This document shows, piece by piece, positions 46,034 through 56,809 of a DNA stretch of 64,000 nt. The stretch covers positions 1,426,001 to 1,490,000 of the forward strand of contig NW_020194554.1 in the NCBI RefSeq assembly GCF_002865645.1, in the 5' to 3' direction. The stretch's first letter is position 1, and the number at the start of each line of letters is the position of its first letter. Both the position numbers and the translations under genes were made by a program. The DNA comes from Hyaloscypha bicolor E (lineage: Eukaryota; Ascomycota; Leotiomycetes; Helotiales; Hyaloscyphaceae). Under the pieces are notes generated by a model that was not told the DNA's origin, ran no database searches, and saw nothing but the letters and a program-made list of their open reading frames with translations.

Positions 46034-49000
46034 ATGGATCCTCCCCGCTTTTGTACTTCCTGTAGGCAAAACCGGCCTGCTTCTGACTTTATTACAGAGC
46101 GGGCTAAGCCATATAAAACTTGCTCTCACTATCGAGTTTGTATTCTTTCCCTTTTCTGGCTTAATTAACCAGTTAATAGGCCCGAAATACTACTAATCGT
46201 ACCCAGCGGCGCCCTGCCTTGCAAGAACTCGATCCGAATGCCCTCCCTACCTCCCGGCGACGATGACAGTCGATTACGGACGTCTCTGCGGACGAGCCAG
46301 CCCTACGGCGCTAGTAACGGATCCGTCAACCGTCCGTTGCGGCCCCAGTTCATATTATGGAGGACCCTCCTGCCGACTCACCTACTATACGGCCTCCTGC
46401 CTTCCTCTCCCGCTTCCGGCCAGCTCTCGTATATATGACTAGTCCGCTTACGGGTTACTATATAGCTTGCGGAGCCCTTTATTTTGGCTATACGGACGAT
46501 TACTTTAAGGCCTGTTATAAGAAGGGCGACGTAATACTTCCTCTAATCCGCAAGCCTCCTCTATACCTCTCTTACCTCTTTACGGGCAATAACCTGCTCT
46601 ATCGGGCCTTCCGGACAAATATCCGGGTATATAATTATACTTTTGCCTTTACGTTAATTAGCTATAAGAAGGATACCCGGATCGACTTCTCCCGTAGGAT
46701 CTAGTGCTTTTAGATCCATGGCGAGCTCTTTCACTTCCAAGGCCTGCTATAGCCCGCTTTATATGCCGAATCCTTCTTTATATAGCTCTTCTTTTATGAT
46801 CCGCTCTTTATAACTAATATACGGGCTACTAACTTCCCTTACTTAGATTATATAGTTCTTTTATAGCTTACGGATATGCTTACGGATTATAATCCGTTTA
46901 TTATGGTCTATAAGATAGCCCGCAAGTGTCTTATAAGCTAGTAAACCGATTTCCGGATCTTACTTAACTCGCAAATATACTTAATTCTTGAGTCGGGCGC
47001 TAATTATTATTATAAGAACCTCCTAATAAGTAACGAGGTTATAGCCCTTATCCCGGACAAGTATACGGATACAAGCCGCCGTAATCTGGTGCTTATGGTC
47101 CGCGAGGCAGGCCGCGAGCGTTCGCAAATACGTATGGTTAATATTATATACGTAGTATATATGCCGCTCTACTATGTCTTGCTTTTCCCGTACGGCGACC
47201 CGGGCTAGTACTACGGTTTGTAGTTATAGGACCGTAATAGGACCCGTTAGCGGATATGGCTAGAGTAGCAGGTCTTTTACCGGTACTACTTCTATATTCG
47301 TCCGGCCTTCTCTCTGCTCTTTTACGCTGGCCGCCTCTTTTAGTAATACGTTATTAATACGTATATTACCTGCGAGACTATCTCGCTTAACTAGCTCCGC
47401 TTATACTAGCAAAATATCCGTATAGATATATATATAGGACTTGCGGATGCTCTAATCCGTAAGGACGTCCGTATAGGTAATATTGGCCGTTGCTTTATCC
47501 TCCCGTCAAGCTTTACGGGCAGTAATCGCTTTATATAGTAGCTCTTTCAAGACTCAATAGCTATTATATAATACTTTAGTAAGCCAAGCTTCTTTATTAC
47601 CTTTATGGCTAACCCGTACTGGCCTGAGATTACAGATTACCTCTTAAACGGGCAGCAAGCCATTAACTATCCGGATCTCCTTTGCCGGGTCTTTATATTA
47701 AAGGTAAGGAAGCTACTTGCGGACCTAAAGAATTACTTTTTCGGACTATATATAGGCCATATATATATGATTAAGTACTAGAAGCGTGGCCTCCCGCATA
47801 TATACCTGCTCTTATTCCTTAGGAGGGAAGCCGTCTTCTTAATCCCCGATTTAGTTAACGAAGTTATTTATACCGAGTTCCCAGACCCGTTATAGGATCC
47901 TATAGGCGAACTTATAACCGTAATAACTAGTCAGATATCTTACGGACCATATGGCCTCGAAGATAATCCAAAAGCCCCGTATATGGTCCGTAAGATGCCT
48001 ATAGCCCCGCTCGTATACCAGAAGAGATTCCCCAAGGCATTTGCGGCCATAATAATTATCCGCGAGAATAGGTATCCCGAGTACTGGTACCGGGATAATG
48101 GCCGTATGTTTACGGTCCGCAAACCAGGCTTTCCAGGCCAGGAAGTTATCCGTAATAACCGCTAGGTCATTCTATATAACCCGTACCTCCTCTAGAAGTT
48201 CCGCTCCTATATTAACGTCGAGATTTACGCTTTTATATAAGTAATTAAGTATATCCACAAGTATATCTATAAAGGAACGGACCATATGACTATTATAGTC
48301 TCAGGAACAGATAATAAGATTACCTAATACCTTTAAGCTCGGTATATGGGCCCTATAGAGGCTTTCTAGTACTTATTCGAGTACCTAATATACCAGGAGT
48401 TCTCCCTGGTCTAGTACTTGGTAATCCACCTCCCTGGGCAGTATACGGTCTGCTTTACGGATAACCTCTTGCCCGAGCAAATCGCGGACCGGGCCATAAA
48501 TGCCCATTTGACCTTAATAGCTTTCTTTAAGTATAATGCAATATACGAGGACGGCCGCTAGTACCTCTACTACGAGTTCCCATAGCACTTTATATGGGTT
48601 ACTAAGACCCGGATATGGAAGTACCGCAAGCGAGAGTATAGTATTAGCCATATTTACTACTATAGCCCAGTTTCGGGCGAGCGGTTCTACTTACGGCTCT
48701 TATTAATAGTCATATGCGGTCTGCGGTCCTTTAACGAGCTCTACTTGGTTAAGGGTATCCGTTATCCTATATACTATACTACCTATATTGCCCGCGGCTT
48801 GGTAGAGAATAATCAGGAGTAGTTCTAGTACTTTAATAAGGCTATTTTATTAATAACCGGCCATGGTTTACGGATACTCTTTCTTATAGGTATCCGCTAG
48901 TAGCTAATTACGGATAAGCGAGTAATCTAGGACCGGTATAAGAAGTATTTCTGTAATAACTTGGCCCGCAAGCTAGCCCACGACCCGTTAATTGATTTCC

Positions 49001-50571
49001 CGCTACCCTTGGTTAATCCTTACTATAATTACGGCCTCTTTTTGCTTGGTCTCGGCCTTATAGATCTCTAGCGAATACTTACGGATATTGCCCTGCCTGA
49101 GAATACCTTTAACTAGACCATAAGCCACCATATAGCTGATCTACGGGTTAATCGTACCCATAAGACATTACTGGCGACTATAATACAAGCCTAGCTAAAT
49201 GTGGACTAGTACTCTTGCTTCCAGATAATTATAGCGGCAATTATAGACGATTCGCAGACTACCCACTTCTACTTGCAAGGCCCGGGCAGGACCGGTAAGA
49301 CATTCCTTTATAAGACCCTCTACTACTATTACCGTAGCCAGGGTAAGATAGTCCTGTACGTGGCATTAACGGGTATTACGGCTCTCCTTCTCCCGGACGG
49401 ACATATGTCTCACTCCTAGTTCCGGATCCCGCTCGAGCTCAATAAGTTATTTATAAGTATGATTACCAAGATAAGCCGGCTCGGGGCTCTCTTGCGATCC
49501 ACGGACCTAATTATCTGAAACGAGGTGCCTATATAGTACAAGTACTACTTTGAGGTAGTATACCGGCTAATGGTCGATTTACGGTCGGTCGCAGATGACG
49601 TTCTCTTTAGAGGAGTGCCCGTAATTCTCGGGGGGAACTTTGCCCAGATCTTACTAGTAGTCCCATACGGTTTGCGGGCTAATACGGTACGGGCCTGCCT
49701 ATAGCGGACATGGATCTGGCTACGGCTCCGTTAGCTATCGTTACGGATTAATATACGGGTCCGTAATAACCCGTCCGAGCAGGATTTTATAGACTGGATT
49801 AGTTATCTGCCGTACGACCTGTCCTTAAATAGGCAGATTACGCTCCCGCCTTTTGTTCTACGTACCCAGTCAGTTACGGACCTAATTAATTACGTCTACC
49901 CGCGAGAGCGACTCTTGCGGGCCCCGCGCGACTACCAGGCCTTTAGCGGACGGGCAATTCTATTAACCCTGAACGATACGGTCCGCAAGCTCAACTAAAT
50001 AATCCTGGATATACTCCCTGGCCAGGAACGGACGTATTTCGCAGTAGATTCGGCCAATATAAACGAGGCAGATCCTGAGATCGCAGAATTACCGCCAGAG
50101 GTCTTGCAAAGCATCTATTTACCGGGTCTACCCCTTTCCAAGCTATGACTCAAGATCGGTATACCCGTAATACTCTTGCGGAATCTCTATCCGCAGGAAG
50201 GGCTTTATAACAGGTCGCGGATATTAATTTATAGTTTTAGGAGGTTCTCGATTTACATACGGCTACTAGGTAGCGACTTTAACGGCTAATTACGGATGAT
50301 TCCACGGATCAAGCTCCAGTCGACGGATCAGTAACTGTCTTTTACACTCTCCCGTAAGCAGTTTCCATTTGCTTTATTCTTTGCAATAACTATTAATAAG
50401 TTACAGGACTAGTCGTTTAAGGCAGTAGGGGTGGATTTACGGTCGCCGGTCTTTTCTCACGGCCAGTTCTATATGGCAGCTTTACGGGTGACCTCACAAG
50501 CAGGGCTTTGTATTCTTTTACCCCCTAATATAAACCATACGAGTAATATAGTATACCCAGAAATATTATAA
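46034..50571 (+). pseudogene. Helitron Rep-helicase coding region with many stops
   Basis: Starts MDPPRFCTSCRQNRPASDF, a Cys motif seen at the start of fungal Helitron proteins, followed by a probable intron. Rep region: FFITFMANPYWPEI (about 47600), GLPHIYLLLFL (about 47787) where the HUH second His appears changed to Tyr, and YIHKYIYKGTD (about 48250), the tyrosine region. Helicase region: LQGPGRTGKTFLYKTL (Walker A, about 49279), TGITALLLPDG, and near the end INKLQD*SFKAVGVDL. The frame is broadly preserved over about 4.5 kb, but Gln, Trp and some Arg codons have become TAG, TAA or TGA. Inactive now; by family it nicked DNA and unwound it for rolling-circle transposition. Confidence 0.82.
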
Positions 50572-50690
50572 GGTCTTGCTTAGCTTTTGACTTATTTACA
50601 GGTGACTTTACATACTTATAGGCTATTCTCCTTCTTATACCGTCCGTAAAGGCCTTTACCAAGTCACATACCCCCTTTAATTCCAACCCC

Positions 50691-50785
50691 ACTCGGGACG
50701 AGTTTAGGGCAAAATTATTAATTGGCCCCGGAGCTTGCATAGGGCCGCCAATTAATAATTTTAGCGAAGCGGCCCTAAACTCGTC
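50691..50785. repeat. large terminal hairpin, copy 1 (right end of element A)
   Basis: Outer stem GACGAGTTTAGGGC (50697-50710) pairs with GCCCTAAACTCGTC (50772-50785). Inner stem AAAATTATTAATTGG pairs exactly with CCAATTAATAATTTT. The loop region is CCCCGGAGCTTGCATAGGGCCG. The bulge AGCGAAGCG lies only on the 3' side. Preceded by ACTCGG, as in copy 2. Confidence 0.88.
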
Positions 50786-50796
50786 TTCTCTATATT

Positions 50797-51030
50797 GTCC
50801 TACGTTCAGGCCACCCTAAGCAGTTGGCTCACGGGGCTCCGTAGAAAAAACGGGTCACGTGAGGAACACCAGAATCGCCCCCTTCTAGGGAATCGCGCAT
50901 CGGAACGCGATTTTGTCCAAATCCTTAGCGCTCAGCTGGGGATTAGAGAGAAGCAGCTCAAGTACCTTTCTCTCTATTTTAGTGGTTCTGGAATGCGAGG
51001 GGCTTTTATTGCGATTTTTTAAGGCTCGGG
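50797..51030 (+). repeat. left terminal/subterminal repeat, copy B
   Basis: Direct repeat of 45709-45980, less altered by C-to-T changes than copy A. The motif GGTCACGTGAGGAACACCA at 50853 appears a third time at 51092, 239 bp on, suggesting a further partial duplication. Confidence 0.85.
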
Positions 51031-51129
51031 AGGGATGAGGTAAGGGGAATTCTTAAGGCTCTGGCTAGCTCTCAAGGCTTCCAAAAATACAGGTCACGTG
51101 AGGAACACCAAAACTTCCATATATTACAT

Positions 51130-51570
51130 ACCATAATCCTAATACCTAGCAAGCTTAAGGGAAGTTTTATAGATATAAGAGAGAGCTTTATAAGTAAGAG
51201 TAAGGCTATAAAGGTTTATATAAGAAAAGAAGAAGCTTTATAAGCTTATAAGATAGCTTAGAAAAAATAAAAAATAAAAGAAAAAGCTTTATAAATATAA
51301 ATAAAGGCTAAAAAAAGCTACAAATAAGAATATAAGTAATAAGTTACTTATAGAGGTAAGTAAGACTTAAAAGAATATATAAAAAGAAAGAGCTTTATAA
51401 ATAAAAGTAAGGGTTATAATAAATAAGGCTTAAAAAAGCCTATAAGAAAAGAAAAGAACTTTATATATATAAATAAAGCTATAAGAATTTATAAAAAGAA
51501 AAAGAGAATTTTATATATAAATAAAAAAAGCTATAATAATTTATAAAGAAAAATAAAAAGCTTTATAAAT
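51130..51570. repeat. degenerate minisatellite, units of about 50-65 bp
   Basis: Repeated variants of AGCTTTATAAATATAAATAA followed by AAGCTATAA and AGAAAAAGA, about seven to eight copies with variable spacing. Confidence 0.55.
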
Positions 51571-51599
51571 ATAATATTATTTCTTTTATAATTAAAAAG

Positions 51600-53150
51600 A
51601 GTTTTTCTAAATTTTAATTAATTTTTTATATAATTTATATTAGATATAAATAATTTAATTTAATTCAATATATTAAATATAAGTTCTTATATATATATAT
51701 AAATATTTAAAATATATAATTAATAATTTAAATAATTTAAAGAAATTATTTTAAGTTTAAAGTTAAAGAATTTATAAAATTAATTATTTAAAAATATAAT
51801 ATAATAAAGAGTTTTATAAATTAAATTAATAAAAGAAAGTTTATTATAAATTAAATAAATAATATATAATATAAGAAATATATAACTTAAATTATTTATT
51901 AAAATAGCTTTTAAATTAAGAAATATATTTTTAATATTTTTAATAGTAATTTTTTTTATAAAAAAAAGCTCTTTTAATTAAAGTCTATTAAAACTATTAT
52001 ATAAAAATTATATTTAATATTTAAAGACTTTTTTTAAAATAAATTTATATTAAAGAAAACTTATATTAAGAAAATATTATTAACTTTTAATAATAATTTA
52101 TTTTAAAAACTTATAAATAATTTTATTATATAATATAATAGTTTTTATTTTTTAAAAAATATTAAAAGATTTATTAAAATATACTTTTATATTTAAAGAA
52201 AAATAAAGAGAAATATTAATATTAAAAAATTTCTTTATATAATACTTATTAATAAAAGAATTTAGAATTAAAAATAAATAAAAATATTATATAAAGCTTA
52301 ATAAACTTTTATTACTTTATAATTTATATATATTTAAATTAGTTTTTTAAACTTATTTATTTTTATTCAAAATATTTATATTATAAAATTTAATTTTATT
52401 AGACTTATATTATTAAGATTTAATAATTATAGATTTTAATATATTTTATAATAATACTTTTAAATTGAAATTTATTATAATTTTCATTTTATTATAATTT
52501 TCATTTTATTATAATTTTCATTTTATTATAATTTTCATTTTATTATAATTTTCATTTTATTAAATTTAATATTTAAAAGAATTATATTAATATTATATAT
52601 TTAATTAAAATATAAATTAAGAGAAAAGAAAAAGCTAAAAAAGCTTTATAAAAATAATATTATTTCTTATTATAATAAAAAGGCTTTTTATATAGTTTAT
52701 ATTAGAAATAATAAATAAAAGTTTATAAATCTAAGTTCTTATATATATAAATAATTTAAAAATATAATTAATAATTTAAAAATATAATATAATATAAAAA
52801 TGAGTTTTATAAATTAAATTAATAAAAGAAAGTTTATTATAATTTAATAAGATAATATAATATATAAGAAATTAAATTCTTTTATTAAAAGTAAATTATA
52901 TTTTTAATATATTTAATAATATAAAGTTTTTAAAGAGCTTTTTTAATTAAAATCTTTTATATATATAGAAATTTTATTTTATATTTAAAGACTTTTTTTT
53001 AAAATAAACTTATATAAATATTTTATATTAATATTCTTTAAATTTTAAAACTTATTTAAAATATTTATATATATATTAATTTTAAATCTTAGTTATTAAA
53101 ATATAAATTAAGAGAATAGTTTTAGCTTATTTATAAATAATTTTATATAT
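51600..53150. repeat. internal direct duplication of about 1 kb in AT-rich DNA
   Basis: GAGTTTTATAAATTAAATTA at 51809 recurs at 52802, and AAGTTCTTATATATAT at 51681 recurs at 52733, in the same order with small length differences. The copies are diverged. Confidence 0.5.
52478..52562. repeat. 17-bp tandem repeat, 5 copies
   Basis: TAATTTTCATTTTATTA repeats five times with no visible mismatch, in contrast to the diverged surroundings, so it is probably recent. Confidence 0.9.
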
Positions 53151-53229
53151 TTATAACCTATTTTCTTTCTTATATAATTTATTAAAAGTTTATAAAAAGT
53201 TTATTACTAAGAAGGTATTATTTAAAGCT

Positions 53230-53322
53230 ACTCGGGACGAGTTTAGGGCAAAATTATTGCTAGCCCCGGAGCTTGCGTAGGGCCGCTAGCAATAATTTTA
53301 GCGAAGCGGCCCTAAACTCGTC
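53230..53322. repeat. large terminal hairpin, copy 2 (right end of element B)
   Basis: The same outer stem as copy 1 (GACGAGTTTAGGGC at 53236-53249 with GCCCTAAACTCGTC at 53309-53322). The inner stem here is AAAATTATTGCTAG with CTAGCAATAATTTT. The stem tip differs from copy 1 on both arms, yet pairing is kept. The same 3'-side bulge AGCGAAGCG is present. Confidence 0.88.
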
Positions 53323-53990
53323 ACTATTCTCTTAGATCATGAGATCAGCAGCATAAATTTACACCCTCGATCGATACCGGACCAAAAGTTCAGGCCACTT
53401 TGCTTGGGTCTCTACACTCCTAGGAATAACCACCGCCATCTGTGGTATCCTTGGGATCTCTCCCGCAAACGGCCTCCTTCTTTAGGCACCAATGCATTCC
53501 GAACTTCTCCAGCACAGAGTAAAGACCTCACTCATCACTCTCAACGAAAAGACAGGCGAACGAAACACATCATTCAATGAAACGCAAAAAGTCTACGAGC
53601 ACCGCTGGTTGCCATTCCTCCAAGCAGCAGGAATGCTCATCTTCATCTCCCCGCCCTTCCAACATGTCCTCGCTCTAACTCCGAGATCCGTCCTCGCCGA
53701 ACACTTCCTCATCGTGGGCGAGCAATCCCTCGCTGTAAATCACATCTTATACTGCCTTTTCTACGTCCTCGCCCTGACGTCCGAGCTCCCACTTCTACTG
53801 AAAGGAATCAAAACAATTGGGGCATCCATGGATACAATGTGCTGCAGATTGTGATGACGAGGATCATTTTTTTTATATCACATTGATGGTTGCTGCGCCC
53901 GCGTTTCCGGTGATAATCACTGCTTCGGTGCCCGTGAGATTTTTCTGGTAACGCATAGAGTTTGGGGGATGGAAACGTTGAAGTTTGTGG
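53323..53990 (+). pseudogene. BOR1-like transporter relic, 3' part
   Basis: Resumes the transporter broken at 45708: TILLDHEISS, then STLLGITTAICGILGISPAN (family: LLGxTTxIAGIxGIPxPN) and APMHSELL (family: QAPxHTxSL). YEHRWLPFLQAAGMLIFISP and ALTPRSVLAEHFLIVGEQSL follow (family: LIPxxVLAGLFFIMGVQAL). After a frameshift near 53830 comes ITLMVAAPAFPVIITASVPV then RFFW, the last helix of the family. A TAG before APMHS and the frameshift confirm decay. The open frame 53492-53854 is part of this relic, not a separate gene. Confidence 0.75.
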
Positions 53991-54402
53991 ATGCTTGGGC
54001 TTGAAAGGAGGGGACGCTGGAGGATGACGAGGATAGGAACAATGGTGTTACCCCTGATTTGGAACAGCAAGGCAAGAGCAGAGCTGGCGGTGTCCTTGGA
54101 GAGGAATCAGTCTAAAAGCTGCCTGAGCTTCCTAAGTTTATCATCCTAATATAAATAAACCACTTGGGTTGAGAGCACTTTCTTGTTTGGACTGTGTCAT
54201 GTGGACTCGCTTTGTTAAGGAGGTGAGGTAAACATTATTTTTGCCGAGTGGCAAAGGGGGACCAATGTGACGTCAGTTGAGGGGCTGTCCCTAACCTTCC
54301 AATCTAATTTCATCTCGAAACATTTATAATTCCTGTTTCTACCTTTTCAAGTATCGTTTCTGTAAGAGAGATATTTCACTGAACTCAAACCCGATTTTCG
54401 AA
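53991..54402. other. intergenic, promoter of the gene at 54403
   Basis: Tail of the BOR1 relic followed by promoter sequence. A GTGACGTCA-type (CRE-like) word lies at about 54268. I see no gene. Confidence 0.4.
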
Positions 54403-55112
54403 ATGGCACAAAACAACACAATCAAGGAATCCACATCCCTCTCCTCAACAGGCAGCGCAAATACCCCTCTAAACACAAACTCTTCACACAGTACTTCCAC
54501 CTTCCCATTTCCATCCATTCTTCCTACCCCACTTCCCCCATTTCCGCAAAATGCTCACTAACACCCCCCACTTTCTAGATACTACAAATCCTACAACCGC
54601 CTCCACCACTGCCACTACCACCTCCTCTTCCAACAAAGTCGCCCAAGCAGGCGAGTTCACAAAGAACATGCTCGCCGCCGCCCACGGCGCAGGCGAGAAA
54701 CTAAGAGGAGAATTCAACCAAGGGGTGGACAGGACCTTCAACGAGGTTTGTGACCCGCCCGACCCCGGATTTCCGCTTTTGGGGGGCAAGGGGATGAGAG
54801 GCTTGGCTTGTGCTGAGGGGGGTGGCGTTTGAAAAAAAATTGATTGACGTTAGCTTGCCTGTTTTATTTTGACATTTTACTCGTCACCCCTTTCCCTTTT
54901 TTTCGTTTGCTTTTGGCGCTGCAAAGGGACGAAATAGGGAGAGGGGAGAGGGGAAGAAGAAATTGACTGACATAATGCAGAGTGAAGGTATTGCGAAAAA
55001 TGAGAGGATTGCCAATGCTGGCAATAGCGAGATGGCGACGGGGCAGTTTGCGAAGTCGACGAAGAATCGGGAGGGGGCTGTTCCTGGTGACCATGACCCA
55101 CGACGGGTGTAA
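54403..55112 (+). CDS. small hydrophilic protein, stress/LEA-like composition
   Basis: Three exons: 54403-54490, 54579-54745 and 54981-55112; the introns are 88 and 235 nt and the phases fit. The product is 128 residues starting MAQNNTIKESTSLSSTGSAN. It is rich in Asn, Thr, Ser, Ala and Gly, with no hydrophobic core. The middle is FTKNMLAAAHGAGEKLRGEF then NQGVDRTFNE, continuing after intron 2 as SEGIAKNERIANAGNSEMAT and ending VPGDHDPRRV. The Lys/Glu/Ala/Gly-rich amphipathic middle resembles small CsbD- or LEA-type fungal stress proteins; I do not identify a family. Function is inferred from composition only. Confidence 0.65.
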
Positions 55113-55449
55113 CAAATGGATGAAGAAACAAATATGTGAGCCATTTTCGGTGTGAGAATGGGGAATAGAAGGGGGACTGGAACACAAGAATTTTGGGTAT
55201 AAATTGAAGATAGGATAGATAGACATGGGGAATCGGAGAATTTGGCAAGTGGACAGATTAAAGAGACATGCACCAACTTGACTTCATGACTTACCAAGGA
55301 GTATGGGGGGTCATTTATTACTTATTGAATTTTGTACTTGCGTGCTCGTCATAACTACATCGTGCATTCTCCGTTCATCTTGCGATGTCCAAAAAACATT
55401 TTTTTCTCATTCTTCATTATCCATCCTTCCTCCTACTTCACGCAAGGAT
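55113..55449. other. intergenic, convergent 3' ends
   Basis: Convergent 3' region; nothing notable. Confidence 0.5.
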
Positions 55450-56809
55450 TTATGCCTCAATCTTCGCCTTAAGGATATCCTTAAGAGTCACAGCATCAGC
55501 AGCAAACTTGCTGATACCCTCCCGCAACTTCTCAACTGCCATCTGGTCCTCGTTGAAGTAGAAGCGGAAATCGGCTTCGTTATCGATGTATGTCTTCTTC
55601 TCGAGGTCGAGGGCGCTGGCTGTCGAAGCGTCGAGCTTCTGGGGAACGGCGTCGCTGGAGCCCATGAGCTCTTCGAGGAGATTGGGCTGGTCTTGTCAGT
55701 CTGGGGTCCGGAAGTGGTCAGGAAACTTACGGCGATGGTCAAGTAATCGCAGCCGGCCAACTCTGTGATCTCACCAATGCTTCGGAATGAGGCGCCCATG
55801 ACGATGGTCTTATATCCGAACTTCTTGTAGTAATCGAAGATGGCCTTGACAGATGCAACGCCTGGGTCTTCCTCCTTGGTATATGTCTTTCCGGTCTTGG
55901 CCTTGTACCAATCGAGGATACGTCCGACGAAGGGGGAGATGAGGAACGTTCCGGCCTCGGCGGCGGCGATGGCTTGGACTTGAGAGAACATGAGGGTGAG
56001 GTTGACATTGATGCCGTGGTCACGTTGGAGAATGCGGGCGGCCTGGATGCCCTCCCATGTTGAGGCAATCTTGATGAGGACGCGGGACTTGTCGATGCCG
56101 ACGGATTTGTAGAGCTGGTTTTGTCAATAATATCCAATTAATCTGGTTCTTGCTAGGAAAGGCTTACATCAATGATGTGCAGAGCCTTGTTGACTGAGCC
56201 CTTGGTATCGAAAGAGAAGCGAGCATCAACTTCAGTTGAGACCTTGCCGGGGACAATGTTCAAGATCTCCTTTCCGAATTCGACCAAGAGACGATCAAGT
56301 GTGGCATCGACCTTCTCATCGCTATCCTTGCCGTGGGACTTGCCGTACTCAACAGCAACGTCGATGAGCTTGGCATATTCGGCCTTCTTGGATGCTGCGA
56401 GGATGAGGGAGGGGTTGGTGGTGGCATCTTGTGGCTTATATTTGCCGATGGCTGTGGGGTATCAGTGATTTATCCGCAGATTGAGGAAGGAGGCGAATTG
56501 GATTCTAGAAGGGTGGAATGGGGTTGTTTCCCAGGCGGGGTAACGTACAGACGAAATCACCTGTAGCACAACAATTAGCTTCAGATTTCGACAGGCACGG
56601 TGCAGACAAAGCTTACCAGAGTCACTGACAACAGTCTGTATAATTGTAAAGCGTTAGCAAGTTTGCTTTCTCTTCCCTCGTAGCGATGTTCTCAAGCGCG
56701 GCTCGCCATCAGAACGTCTCAACAGGATACGATTTCCGATGTCTCCGCCAAGAAAAGGGGAACGACTTACGGTGCCAGAGGCCTTGAGTTGTTCTAAAGA
56801 GTTTGACAT
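55450..56809 (-). CDS. TAL1: transaldolase
   Basis: Pentose phosphate pathway enzyme moving a dihydroxyacetone unit between sedoheptulose 7-phosphate and glyceraldehyde 3-phosphate through a Lys Schiff base. Six exons: 56771-56809, 56617-56635 (19 nt), 56549-56560 (12 nt), 56168-56451, 55731-56114 and 55450-55686. The total is exactly 324 residues, the usual length. Start [13 protein letters not shown]; across the micro-exons it reads [20 protein letters not shown] followed by TTNPSLI. Catalytic Lys133 is in [11 protein letters not shown]. Other family blocks: [37 protein letters not shown] and [16 protein letters not shown]. Cytosolic. The junctions of the two tiny exons are fixed by the conserved protein. 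Confidence 0.95.

Larger units (their letters stand above)
45695..50785 (+). mobile_element. Helitron element A, RIP-damaged
   Basis: An element of about 5.1 kb inserted in the BOR1 relic. The left end is near TCTTTATATTG..CTACGTTC (45695-45720). A subterminal region with GGTCACGTGAGGAACACCA (45765) is shared with element B. A Rep/helicase coding region follows (46034-50571). The right end is the large hairpin at 50691-50785. The dinucleotide TA is strikingly common and CA/TG are rare, although CG is retained, which is what CpA-to-TpA mutation of the RIP type produces. The exact outer bases are uncertain by a few bp. Confidence 0.8.
50787..53322 (+). mobile_element. Helitron-like element B, non-coding and AT-rich
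   Basis: Follows element A head-to-tail. It starts TCTCTATATTG..CTACGTTC, carries the same left repeat as A and ends in hairpin copy 2. The interior (about 51130-53230) is extremely AT-rich with no coding frame. It contains a degenerate minisatellite, a 17-bp tandem repeat and an internal direct duplication of about 1 kb. A non-autonomous relative of A is the simplest reading. Confidence 0.65.

Noticed and set aside
45709..51030. LTR retrotransposon with 260-bp LTRs
   Set aside because: The region between the repeats encodes Rep-helicase motifs, not gag/pol. The right repeat is followed by a second element with its own hairpin end.
53492..53854. Independent 120-residue gene
   Set aside because: Its sequence is the 3' part of a BOR1-like transporter with frames broken on both sides.
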